DNA from: Rotaria sp. Silwood1
Taxonomy: Eukaryota; Rotifera; Eurotatoria; Philodinida; Philodinidae
Assembly (NCBI GenBank): GCA_905250075.1
Contig: CAJNOP010000411.1
Span: forward strand, 62,001-126,000
Reading direction: 5' to 3'
Length of the DNA: 64,000 nucleotides
The notes under the pieces: generated by a model
Told to the model about the DNA's origin: nothing
Database searches by the model: none
What the model saw: only the letters and a program-made list of their open reading frames with translations
In this document: in pieces, positions 1 to 11,704 of the stretch
How positions within the stretch are numbered: the first letter of the stretch is position 1
How the letters are laid out: every line of letters starts with the position of its first letter
Position numbers and translations under genes: made by a program

Positions 1-102
1 TCTTTTTTTTTGTTTTTACATACTTGAGATCTCGATGAAAAACTAGAAAAATTAAAATATTACAAAAAAAAAATTTTTCTTATAAATATCAAAAAAACAA
101 AC

Positions 103-490
103 TTTTATTCATATGACAATAATCTAAACCATTTAATAATTGATAAAAATAAACTTTAACTTGAATATTTGGTAATGGTCGATGATTATGTAACATATAT
201 TGATATAAATCTGTATTCATATATTCAAATATTAAATATATTTCATTTTCATGTCGTATAATATCATATAAATGTATTATATTTGGATGTTTTAATTCAA
301 GTAAAAGATTTATTTCACGTATAACAATACAAAGAAGACCATAACGTTCACTATCAAGTAACATACATTTAATAGCAACTTCTCGTTGATGTTGATAATC
401 AATAGCTTTATAAACTTTTGCATATGTACCAGAACCAATTTGATCAAGTAATTTAAATTCATTTTTACCTAATATTAATGTATCCGACAT
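103..490 (-). CDS. CDK-like protein kinase, N-terminal exon (partial)
   Basis: This is the first exon of a serine/threonine kinase of the CMGC/CDK type; the rest lies beyond the left edge. The ATG at 490 opens about 10 residues before the glycine-rich loop (GSGTYAKVYKA). The catalytic lysine follows in VAIK, then a helix ending in IREINLLLELKHPNII, and a hinge reading LIFEYMNTDLYQYM. This order is the CDK small lobe plus the first large-lobe helices. The cyclin-binding helix reads YGLLCIVIREI, where classical CDKs have PSTAIRE-type sequence, so the cyclin partner, if any, cannot be named. The coding run ends near LDYCHMNK at a plausible GTTTGT donor (102-101). HRD and DFG motifs would be in the next exon, which is not visible. 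Kinase identity is firm; the CDK subfamily is not. Confidence 0.82.
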
Positions 491-1899
491 GATATCTATA
501 AAATAATAATAATATTAATAAATATCTTTTTTTTATCATAATCAAAAAAAAAAAAATCTGGATGACGACGAATGTATTATGAAAATGAATAAGTTACACA
601 TTTCTTTTGTTATCTATATTGAATTCACTACGATCAATATTTTATCCAAATTTTTTTTCTTCCGGAAGAGTAAATATCTATTTTTAGAAGTACAGACAGC
701 ATACAATATCTAGAAAGGCTAACGCAATCATCAGAAGGACGTCATTCCCTTTATACTAGATAAAAAATAAAATAAAATACTGACTAAGATTTATTTTCCA
801 CATGTATGAATATCAAGATAATAATATCAATTAATCTTATTATTACAAAACGATTGAGAATAAAAACAAACTTTCATGTATTAATACAAATAATATTTTA
901 GTTAATATGAACATTTGATTGTCTTCCGATTATATTAAAATCTAATTAATTATGAGATAAATTAATTTTCTCAATATTTTAATGAATATATTGTGTTTTA
1001 CTCGACAGATGTACAAAAAAACGGAAGGAAAAGAAAAATTTACTGATAAAGATATTGATGAAAAAATATATGATCAACAAAGATATGAATGTAATTAATG
1101 TTTTCTAAAATTAAAGATCTACAAAAAAAAAATATATATTATCTATTTCATGTTTTTTTTTTGAAGTGAAGATGAATGATTTAATAATAAACAATATATA
1201 GTATTGATCTATTTCTTACAGATTAGAACATATCAAAATATTTAATTAATTTTAATAGTAATTATTATGACGGGTAAATATTAAAATATATTAATCCTAT
1301 AAATAGATATTGATTTGAAGATAATAAACATGATTATGATCGATATTATTTTTAAAAAAAAATAAAAAAATAAAATTCATTTATTTGAAAAGTTTATGAT
1401 TAAATAATATATGTAAAATACATTGAACAAATTGTAATTAGCTCATCATCTATTATTAAATAAAGAACATAATGAAATATCCGCCTCTCTCAAAAAAAAA
1501 ACATATGGCAACTAATGACATCTAAAAAATTTTCCAATTCGTCATTTATATTGACGCGATGAAGAAGAAAAAAAGAAGGGAGAGAGACAGAGAGAGAGAG
1601 AGAAAGCAAACAGCAACACTAAACTGAGAATAGATAGGGAATAAAAAAAAGGAGAAGAGAGAAGACAACTAAATAAATAAATAACTATGCTACATCTTTC
1701 TTTTTTTGTCTATATATCGTCTTAACTCATTTTCATTTTTGTATCTATTCAAGTAATTGTGTCTATTGACGAATGACAAATATTGAAACATTCATTTTTA
1801 ATTTAGATCATGATTTAAAAATCTATGTATATATATATATATCTATAGTATATATACATTCACTATGTAGTGTTGTTCTTATTTAAAACAAAAATAAAA
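491..1899. other. Intergenic, divergent promoter region
   Basis: About 1.4 kb separates two divergent starts, the kinase at 490 (-) and ceramide synthase at 1900 (+), so both promoters should lie here. It is AT-rich, with A and T homopolymers, a purine-rich GA tract at about 1562-1625, and a (TA)n stretch just before 1850. No clear TATA box or initiator could be chosen by eye. No supported gene is seen inside. Confidence 0.5.
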
Positions 1900-3435
1900 A
1901 TGAATCTATCGATTTGGAATGATGAATTTTGGTTACCAAAAAATATAACATGGAAAAATTTTAATCAACTTGAACAAAATAATATTTGTTTACCAAATAT
2001 TCAAGATCTTATTTATGTTTATCCATTAGCTGGTTTACTTTATTTAACACGTTTATTATTTGAATGTTATATTGCTCAACCAATTGGTAGATTATTTAAT
2101 ATACATGATAATCAATTAAATATACAACGAATTAATAAAAAATTATTAAATCATACAAAAATATATGATAATAAAAATAAAAAAAAACATTCTACACGTA
2201 TGAGTCCATTAGCAAAATTTAGTGAATCAACATGGCGTTTTACATTTTATCTTAGTATATTTTTATATGGGTTATTTATTTTAAAAAATGTAAATTTAAT
2301 AATAAAATAAAGAAATATATATATATATGATAGATTTTCTTTTTTTTTTTTTCTATTAAGAAAATTTGGTTATGGGATACACGTCATTGTTGGTTAAATT
2401 ATCCAAATCATCAATTAACAAATGATATTTATTGGTATTATATGATTGAACTTGCTTTTTATTGGTCATTAATTTTTTCACAATTTATTGATGTTAAACG
2501 AAAAGATTTTTGGCAAATGTTTATTCATCATATTGCTACTATATCATTACTTTCATTTTCTTATATTGTCAATTTTGTACGTGTAGGAACATTAGTACTT
2601 GTTGTACATGATTCAGGAGATTATTGGCTTGAAGTAATTATATAAAGCATTTTGTTTTTTGTTTTTGTTTCATAACAATTGCATTGATGTTTTTTTTTTA
2701 GGGAGCTAAAATGGCTAAGTATGCTCGAGCACAGCGACTCTGTGATACAACGTTCGTGATATTTGCCGTTGTTTGGTTTATAACACGTCTGTGCTTTTAT
2801 CCATATAAGTAAATAATAGACTATATTTTTGTTATGTGATACATTTTTTTTGTTTTGTTTTGAAAATTGTTTTCTTCTTAACATATAGAGTATTGTATAC
2901 GACGACGTTTGAAGAAATGATTATTCTTGGCTTATTTCCTGCTTATTATATTTTCAATGGACTTTTATTACTTCTTCAAATTCTTCACTATTTTTGGTTC
3001 TATCTAATTTGTCAAGTGGCCATTTCAGCTTTCAAAGCCGGCAAAGTATGATTAGTTTTCTTCTATTTCTTTTTTTAGAACCATTAGTAAAACCAGTCGT
3101 ATTACATTTCAGTATATATTTAGAACCTAATAAGAGAATACGTGTGCGTGTCTGTGTGTATGTGTGTATACCTTTTTTTTTTCTGTTTGGTTAGAAGAGT
3201 GTGTTTATGTCTATATTTGCTCTTATTTTCTGCTTTGTTGTCATCGAAATATGAGACGATTTGAATTGATGAAGCAATTCGAATAAAGAATAAGGATTAC
3301 TTATGTCTTTAAAATATAACATATATATATATTATTTCTTTTTAATTATAGGTAAAAAGAGATGAACGAAGTGATAGTGAAGAAAGTGACGATGAACAAG
3401 ATATTGTCAATGGTGATGTTGACAAAGACAAGTGA
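1900..3435 (+). CDS. CERS: Ceramide synthase (TLC/Lag1 domain)
   Basis: This enzyme joins a fatty acyl-CoA to a sphingoid base to make (dihydro)ceramide in the endoplasmic reticulum membrane. Five exons fit GT-AG rules and phase: 1900-2289, 2361-2633, 2702-2808, 2889-3045, 3352-3435, giving 336 residues. The N-terminus ([13 protein letters not shown]) and the segment [16 protein letters not shown] match animal ceramide synthases. The Lag1 motif is present: an HH pair at residues 186-187 and HD at 213-214, the known catalytic region of this family. Several hydrophobic segments fit a multi-pass protein. The C-terminus is acidic and serine-rich ([15 protein letters not shown]), like the casein kinase 2 target tail of vertebrate CERS2-6. 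The homeobox-like segment between residues ~65 and ~110 is reduced and lacks the WFRRRR-type end. The start ATG is the first in frame with a conserved N-terminus. Which paralogue it matches is not resolved. Confidence 0.93.
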
Positions 3436-6400
3436 TCTTTCTTTTCTGATTTAATTCATATTTTCATCGTCTGATTTTTGAATGTTGTTATCATATTTGA
3501 TGTTGTTGTATATAGAGTTGCTCAGAGAGAGAGAGAGAGAGAGAATTGTTGATGATATTCATTTTTCTTCAACAGACTTATTCATATTCTCATTCTTTTA
3601 TAATTCATTTTCTTTCTCTTGTCTTCTTTCAAGATATTCAAAAAAACAAAAATCTAGATTCAAAACAACGCACATTTGTTTTCTTTTTTGCAACATGCAC
3701 CTTCCATTCATATTCTTATTTTCTAATATCTACGTTTTTTTTTTATTTGTGCTATTTTAATCTTTTTTTGTTCTTCATCTTAAAATCAAATAACTACTCC
3801 AGCTTCAATGATAGAGAATGACGAAACATATAAAAAAGAAAGAAAGCATCCTAAATATTATTAAAAAAATATGAAAGATAATCTATGTATGATGTGCCTT
3901 TTATGTTTTCTTTTTTTTTTTTTTTCTTTATTTATTTATTTTTTTTTTTGTGTGCAGATCACAAAAAGAAAAGGAGCCGGTGTTTATGTTATGCATCTAT
4001 ATATGTGTGTATGCGCGCAAAGTCTTTATTATTATTCTTTTTTTTTTTCTTATAAATTGATTTATTTGTTTGTTTTTTTTTGTTGTCTATGCATCTTTAC
4101 AACATTTATTTGTTTTCTCTCTTTTTCTTTTTTTTTGTTTTGTTTAGTGGATCAAAATTTATGCATTGATAATGATAAAAAAGAACATTTAGTAAAATTA
4201 TTCATCTTGTTTGTTGTTGTAGAATTTTGAATAGATCAAGTTTTTTTTGATTGATAGAATTGTCAAATAGATTTGAATGTTAATGAACAGATTTTTCTTT
4301 CTTTACGCATGTTCAGAATGATCGATTATGATAATAGAAAGAAAGAGTTTGCTGCTTTCCTTTTCTTTTTTTTGAAGTCAAGAAAAAGAAAATCTCATAT
4401 TAAAGATAGAAAGTGTGATCAATTTATATATTATATTATTTGTTGATTCAGCTGTTCATGTTAGATGTAGGACATTGAATTTTATTTGGTTGATGTATTT
4501 GTCATAACAGGTTATTGTTTTTGATTGATGATGACAATTTTCTTCATGTGTTAACTACCATTTTTTTCGTTGCATTTGACAAACCAGAAAATAAATAATG
4601 TTGATGTATGAAGTTGCTACAAATAATTTTTCAATATCATTCTTCTTGTTACAGTTGAAAACAAAAAAAAAATTAGGTAAATCAAATGAATAAGATATAA
4701 TAGAATTTTCGAAAAATTATTCTTAAATATTATAGAAAATTAATCTAGTCTTCCGAAAGAGATTAAACTATTAGTGATTAGATTATCTGTTTAAGGAAGC
4801 ATCTTCAATATTCAGTAGAAATGTCAGATAAGAATAGCAGAAAGGCATGAAACGTGATGTCTCTTTTTCTTTTTTTATTATTAATGGATGAAGAAATAAG
4901 AACAGTTAGTCTAATCGAAGCAGGCTGTTTCTTATTGCTTACATTAGCTTACAAAGAAAAATCTAAACGATTCATCTTATATTTTTTTTTATTACTTATT
5001 CTAATCGAATTTATTAATCTTTAATAAAAAAAAAAAAAAAATCGAGAATTTTATTCGATAATCAAATGCACATATCATTTTGATGACAACTGATATAAAT
5101 TTCTTTATATATACATAAATTATGTTAAAATATTAAATGATTGTATACTGAGTAATGTTATTTTATTGATATAAATAGATTATCAATTTTATAAATTTTA
5201 ATTCTTGTCATTCTATTGTGTTTATTATGTATTTTATTTCTTTTTAAATTTACTAAAATGTTAATTAATTGTACAATATTCGAATTTAAATAAAAATGTA
5301 AATTACGATTAACTGTTCTTCAAATTTGATGTATATATTTCATTTTTAGACATTTTGATTAGCATAAAACTAACGATTGAAAATAAAATATGAATCAACG
5401 GATAAAAGATTTAACTTTTTAAATGCTCTAAAATCATCGAATATCAACATAAATTTGTATATAAACACTTTGTTTTCTTTTCAAGAAGAAATATTGTTCA
5501 TTATATACTAATATCGACATAGCTTTTTTTCTTACAATTCATCCTTTTTTTTTTTTTTATTTATGATTCTATCAGTAAGAAATCTGATAAGAAAGAAATG
5601 ATGACTGTCTCAAAATACGTAATACAACACTTCATAAAAGCACAAAGATGAAGAAGAATAAATATTGGCCAACTGCCTTTTAGCTTTGAAATATTTATAT
5701 AAGATGATGAAGTTAACTACAGCAAACCTTCTGACACTCTTTTTTTTAGTCGTATTTTAGATATATCTTTGTTATCATAACATACAATATCTTGCTCTCA
5801 CTTTATGTTACAATTTTCAGTTATAATATATTAGGGTGATGTTCTTTTTTTCAATGAGAATATTATAGAGATTCTATATCAATTAGGAATATATTAAATT
5901 CTAATCAATAGCTATCGTAACTAAGATCTAGTAGTTTTCCAGGACGGAATTTTCGTACATATCTCGTGACTATCATAGCTAGTCCACAATGAGAACTTTG
6001 AAATAGTAGAAAATAATTGAGAATATCAAATTGATCTATTGAAAGATACTCGATGCATTAATTGAAACTAGTAGTATTTATACTTCATGAGACTAATGCA
6101 TCTTGTATTATTTTGAAGATTTCATTGAATACTAGATCTTGGCAGCAATAGCTATAGGGTTAGAATTTAATGTATTCATAATTGATATAGAATCTTGATC
6201 TATAATAACAACGGTATATTTAAAATTTGATTGAAAGTTCACTATAGTGCACTTTATCATCTTATTTAAATACTTAAAAGTTGGTTGGCTAATGTCTGCT
6301 CTTATACACCTTGTGGCTATAATAGGATGTCCTATTATTTAGGGACAGTAATTTTTTTTTGTCGTTCTTATCAAATTTCTTTCAGAGAGAATAATAAATA

Positions 6401-7599
6401 AATAGTAAGAAGACATACTAGAAAGTTATGTCTATATATCAACATATATAATCAACACATCAACAATATTAGTTCTTGAAAAGAAAAATAAAAGATTATA
6501 AATAAATTTATATCGATATCCTATCATTTAGTCTTATTTCGCACGAGGGTTTTCAAGATTTGAAGAACGATGAATAACAAGAAAAAAAGGATTAAAAGAA
6601 TGGGTGGTAGTATAAAAGTTTTGAAAAAATTGTTTTTGTCTTGCTACACGTCTACAAAATTCAGAGAAGTTATTGAATCTTTTGAATAGAAATTAAACAT
6701 GTATACATAAATTACAGGCTATTACAAAAGTCCACCGAGAAAAATTATGGTAATCACTCGTGAACAATAGAAACATTATTTGTAAGCTTTTCAGTATCTT
6801 ATTTCATGTTTTTTTTAAAATTTCGTTCACGCGCATTGTTTAAAATGAGTCAATGAACGTAAAATATGTGAATTTTCTTTTTTTACTGATTCTTATTTAT
6901 TATTTCAACATGATTTTTAGTTGACATCTTACAAAATTCTAATAGCGTCGAGTAACATGAGTTCATTGAATAGAATTAATTTCTTTGAATCTTTCATGAT
7001 AGACAAAAAAAAAATTTTGCTATACTATTGCAAGCAATCAAAATCGGTACATTTTTCACTATAGACGTGAACTTTAGGATTTTTTTCTTTTATATCTCAT
7101 TAGTGTAAGACATTGGAAATGTATAAAGTCTACTACGCAAAATTAGTTTTGATAAAAGTATAAAGAGAACTTTTAAATAACATCTTGATTTGACATTTCT
7201 TTATCGAGTTCTATTAGTAGTATTCATTTCATAATGTTAAATGATTCAAATTTAGTCCTTATAAAAATATTGTTGTTTATCAATTGTTTTTCTAAATATA
7301 GTTTATATTTATTATATAAAAATAAAATTCTATGATATCTCTGTTTTTGACTATGGTTAGAGAATAAAAAGATTGATACTAATTTATCAACAAAAATGTC
7401 ATCATATTAATTTTATATTTTTCTTTTTGATGTTGTAAGATGATAGAGAATTTTAAAAAAAATGTATTTTTAAGAAAGAAGAACTTTCATTTTTCACTAT
7501 CAAAATACTGAGAGGTTTATTTTTTATGATCAATCCGTTACAAGTGAAGTGTCATGAAGTCGCGTTTTTCCTCCTTACATAATCAAACTTTTCGTACGA
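3436..7599. other. Intergenic AT-rich region with low-complexity tracts
   Basis: This is the 3' UTR and downstream spacer of the ceramide synthase gene. It holds a (GA)n microsatellite at about 3522-3543 and long T-rich tracts at 3900-4140. AATAAA-like words occur at several places, for example near 4590, and could serve as polyadenylation signals. Open frames at 3482-3821 and 3871-4230 are composed of F/L/Y-rich low-complexity sequence and have no splice or family support. I see no gene here. Confidence 0.6.
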
Positions 7600-8170
7600 T
7601 TAACGTGGGAAGGCCATCAACTGTTCCCTCGCTTTTGAGTCGAGACTATGTGCATCACATAGTCCCTAATGAGCTATGAAAACCCTAAAAAGAATTCGGG
7701 CTAATAGCTTATTGCTGATGAGATATTGCATTTTTACGGTATTTTTTNNNNNNNNNNACCTAATGGAAATAGTTTATTGTGAAAGTTTCAGATCTTTTCG
7801 TTGTTCCTACCGTAAGATACGGCTATGCTAAAAGTGTGCCTTTTACATCGCTCATACACATGAGAAGACTCGATGTTCGTATTTCCGGATAGGGACAACG
7901 AAAAGATCTGAAACTTTCACAATAAACTATTTCCATTAGGTCCTATGTCTATGCAAAGTTTCAAGTCCAAATTCGAAAATCAATTTTCCTCGTGTTCCTG
8001 AGGGGGACCACAGCCTTCTATTAAAAAATACCGTAACAATGCAATATCTCATCAGCAATAAGCTATTAGCCCGAACTCTTTTCAGGGTATTCATAGCTCA
8101 TTAGGGACTACGTGATACACATAGTCCCGACTCAAAAGCGAGGGAACAGTTGGTGGCCTTCCCTCGTAAG
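7600..8170. mobile_element. Foldback (long inverted repeat) element, copy A
   Basis: Two long arms are inverted copies of each other. The left arm (about 7600-7800) reads outward-in through AGGCCATCAACTGTTCCCTC and CAGATCTTTTCGTTGT. The right arm (about 7890-8170) returns the same sequence reversed and ends in CCTTCCCTCGTAAG. The centre between the arms is short. There is no coding capacity, so this is a non-autonomous element. Its arms match copy B at 41933-42563 over nearly their full length, which shows a dispersed family. The left terminus is diverged (TTAACGTGGGAAGG against CTTACGAGGGAAGG). I could not settle a target-site duplication. Confidence 0.85.
7748..7757. other. Assembly gap (10 N) inside a foldback arm
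   Basis: Ten Ns interrupt the left arm of foldback copy A. The mirror position in the right arm, roughly 7942-8027, holds about 85-95 bases that are missing on the left. The real gap is therefore probably much larger than 10 bases, as expected when a palindrome is assembled badly. Confidence 0.85.
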
Positions 8171-11019
8171 ATTTTCGATGTGTATTAATCTCTGAGTGTG
8201 TCATATCTACAGCTCTCTAATTCATATACTCTCGTTGACTTGTGCAACTGACAATAGGAGAAAAAAGAAGATGCATTACAAAACAAAAAAAAGAATTTTC
8301 AATTTTTTTTTGAAAAATAAAAAACTAAGAAAAAGTTACTTTTGAATCATTTTTTTATTCAATAAAAAAAACATCATATTTTTTTCTAGAGTTTTGCTTA
8401 TTATTCACTTTATAAAACGATATATTTTAAATTTAGTCAGTCGAAATGAATACTATTTTTATATAATTGAATTCATTTAATTGTAAAAATTCATCTCAAT
8501 TTTTTATCCACATAGACTTTTTTGAGAATAATATCTTTAATATGATAGTTTAAGAAATAGTAGATAAGAATGAATTATATTTTTATATCATTGAATTTGT
8601 TTCATTTTCAAAAAATAACTTTACTATTATTATTAACAATATCTATTTCATATTAATAAGCTGTTTTATTATATATATATAGAATTTCATTAAGCTATAA
8701 TTAGTTTTTTTTTGTCTATTAACTAACGTTTCTTACGAAATACTTACATAAAAAAATAATTCATATCTTCATTTTATTATAACAAATATGTATCTAAAAG
8801 TTATTCTTTATTCATCCAATAAAAATTGTTTGAAATAATTTCTATAAAAATTTTTACTTTATATATTTTGAATTTCAACATATCTTTGAAAGTAAGATAG
8901 ACTAACATCTGTAACTCGATATATACAAAATAAAACAAAAGATTATCTTTATAACTTAAAAATAATCCTATCGGTAGATTCTATTCGATTCTGTAGAAGA
9001 TTTTCTTAAAACTTTTACAATAGAATTACACAGGAGATGTTATGTACCTGTTGACATATATGATTAACTTCAATAAAATATAGATGATTTGATGTATAAG
9101 ATAGTTGTTACCAAAAATAATGATTTCAATGTTTTTTTTCTTTTGTAAATTAAGAACGTTTTTTAACACTTTGCTTAGAAAAATGTGAACAATATACGTC
9201 AGATCATAATTCTAAAAAAAATCTCATTGAGAAATTATCTGTAATATACATATTTATCTAATCTAGATCTTTAATTTTAGTTTTCAGACTAAAACTAGTA
9301 CTGAAGTACATGAATAATAAGTCATTTATTTTTAAGAACAAGAACTTAAACGATGAGATGTGTAAACCTAAATTTGAAATCACAACTGCTAATGCGATAT
9401 TGTTTTGACATTTCGCCTTCTCAAATAGAATAGAGGCTAGTGATCTTCAATTTACTTCTATTAGTAAACCAACAGTGATATATATTAATAACCTAGTCAA
9501 TTTCAATTTCAGACTATTTAAGATAACAATATATTGACCGCATAATCGATTCATAATCAATAGATTGTTCAACATCAGGATTGGTATCTATTTTAATTTC
9601 GATATTCGTCATGATTTGAATTGTTAATAGCTTAAAATCAACGATATGTCAATCAATGAGCCATATAAACCATCCAACAACTAACAAATACAATTGTTAT
9701 ATCAAACAGTTACTTTTTTTTAGTTTTCAATTGTTCATGTCGATTTATCCATTCAATATGATTTGTATATCATATAGAAATTTTTCGAAATAATTATATT
9801 TATCTAATCATGATTTTTGACTATTGTTACTGATAATATTTGCGAACCTTTCTTTTTTTTTCATTGTGAACTATTTAATATATATATGACATGTACAACT
9901 TATTATTTTTTGATTGCGATTTTGTCCCCAAAGACTTTTTATATTACGTGAATAGTTTCATTTGTCTAATGTAAACTTTTATGATTTTTCTTTTTGTATT
10001 TGCTCTCAGGAGATCCAAAACTGCGTTCGGTCTCCATATGGAGGTGTGACAAAATCGACAGATCTCTCTTTTATCATAATTATCCTTCCTGTTCTTTCTA
10101 TTTTTCTATCGTTCTCACCTCGTTGTATATATAAACATATGTTCTGTGTGTAAATAATGTGTTTAAGAATGTGAGAAAGCTAAATAAAGTATAATTAAAT
10201 TTGCAACTAGTATATCAGCAATGGTGTGCAAACAAACATACGTCATGCAGATGCTCGATTCTAGGACTACAACTATGTCTCGACGAGTATATACAATCGT
10301 CTCTTACTATTGTACTTAGAAAAGTTTTTCATGAGAATGAAGAAAGAAATGATTTCATTCTCTCTTTGTGTACCGTTAATAATAAAAAGTAATATTTTTT
10401 CTTTTTTTTTGTCATACTTACTGTTCATTTTGATCTAGTAACTGCTGTAAATATAAAAAGAAATTGTTTAGTATTTAAAGTTTCTTATAAAATTGCTGAT
10501 GAATTGTATCTATTCCAATAATCCAATTTTGATGATATGAATATAAACATATTCTCTATGGCTGATTGTAAATGATAAAGTACTTTGTCTATCATTTTTA
10601 TTTTGAAAATTTTCTTTTTTTTTAATTATGTATAACACAATTTTTTGACGTCTTTTTCGTTCAATGCATTCAACACATTTTAAGTCTTTTCTGTTTTTTT
10701 TTCTAACTAATAAACATTGAAGATAAAATATGTCATTAAATCTCAAGAATCTTAGATGACAATGTATTCTTATGTAGTGAAATAATCCTTAGCGGCTTTG
10801 ACTACATTGTAAAAATATTACAAAGATCTATTATGATAATTCATGTATGTTAAATCATATATATAAATTTCAACAATAGTTTTAGCTAGAGAGCTGAAAA
10901 CTTGAAAAAAAACTGAAGATCTTCATTAGATATATGATTGTTCAATACAGCAATTGTATCATTTAAGAAATAAAAACATTAATAACGATAAATCTAATAA
11001 TAAAAGAAAATTAAGTGTT
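8171..11019. other. Intergenic AT-rich region, nothing recognised
   Basis: About 2.8 kb of AT-rich DNA with short open frames only. The reading frames near 9962-10392 and on the minus strand at 10510-10746 have no recognisable motif, no supporting splice structure and biased composition. I see no gene, RNA or repeat family here. Confidence 0.55.
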
Positions 11020-11027
11020 GTATTTGA

Positions 11028-11107
11028 TAGGGGTCGACAAGCTCAGCTCAGTTCCGCTCAGAGGAACTGTTCGAACAGCTCCTCTGAGCTGAACTTGTCG
11101 ACCCCTA
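11028..11107. mobile_element. Short hAT-type MITE (80 bp) with 8-bp target duplication
   Basis: A near-perfect hairpin begins TAGGGGTCGACAAG and ends with its complement CTTGTCGACCCCTA. It is flanked on both sides by the identical octamer GTATTTGA (11020-11027 and 11108-11115). An 8-bp duplication next to TAGGGGT-type termini is the known signature of hAT-superfamily elements. It has no coding capacity. Confidence 0.88.
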
Positions 11108-11537
11108 GTATTTGATAGATCGATATCAAATGTATATATGAAAACAATATTTTCTCAATAATTTCATATGTCAATGTTTGCATTGAAATGCAGATCATTT
11201 ATTTTGATGAGATATCTGAGACATACTCAATATAATAGGAAATATAAAATTGATGATATTGTTAAACATAACTCTTGATACAGAACCAATGTTTGTAGTC
11301 TATTTTCATATATCAATCAGTATTTCATGTTGAGATTTAAATTTTTATGATTACAATTTCAATTTTTTATTGATTTATAACAATAACAAAATTTGAAAAA
11401 TAGCTCATATCGTTTAACATATATCTTAACGGCTATTATCGCTAGTTTTTCATTTAGAAAACTTCATGCAAGAAATTAGTTGAACTAATTTCTTGTTAGA
11501 ACTATGTTGCTAGTTATTATTTTCAATCTTGTAAGTT

Positions 11538-11696
11538 CAGAGGCGGATTCAGCAAACTTTCTATGGAGGTGCGATACAGTGCAGCAAACATTTTCAATGG
11601 AGGTGCGGAGGGCTAAAAATGAGTACTTACGTTAGGAGAAAATGAATATTTTTTCGCTCAAGGGGGTGCGGCCGCATCCTCCAGGATCCGCTACTG
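11538..11696. mobile_element. hAT-type MITE (159 bp) with 8-bp target duplication
   Basis: The termini are CAGAGGCGGATTC and, inverted, CAGTAGCGGATCC (11 of 13 match). Identical octamers TGTAAGTT flank it at 11530-11537 and 11697-11704. The interior is more GC-rich than its surroundings and contains ATGGAGGTGCG twice. The superfamily call rests on the 8-bp duplication and the CAG-type ends. Confidence 0.85.
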
Positions 11697-11704
11697 TGTA
11701 AGTT

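Noticed and set aside
1009-1098. Small open frame starting MYKKTEGKEKF on the plus strand after a CGACAG
   Set aside because: Only 29 codons, lysine-rich and without splice partner or family motif; could be an exon relic but cannot be supported.
3482-4230. Three overlapping plus-strand open frames after ceramide synthase
   Set aside because: They consist of F/L/Y/S low-complexity translation of T-rich 3' flanking DNA; no motif, no splice evidence.
9962-10746. Short open frames on both strands
   Set aside because: Biased composition and no recognisable domain in an otherwise empty AT-rich spacer.
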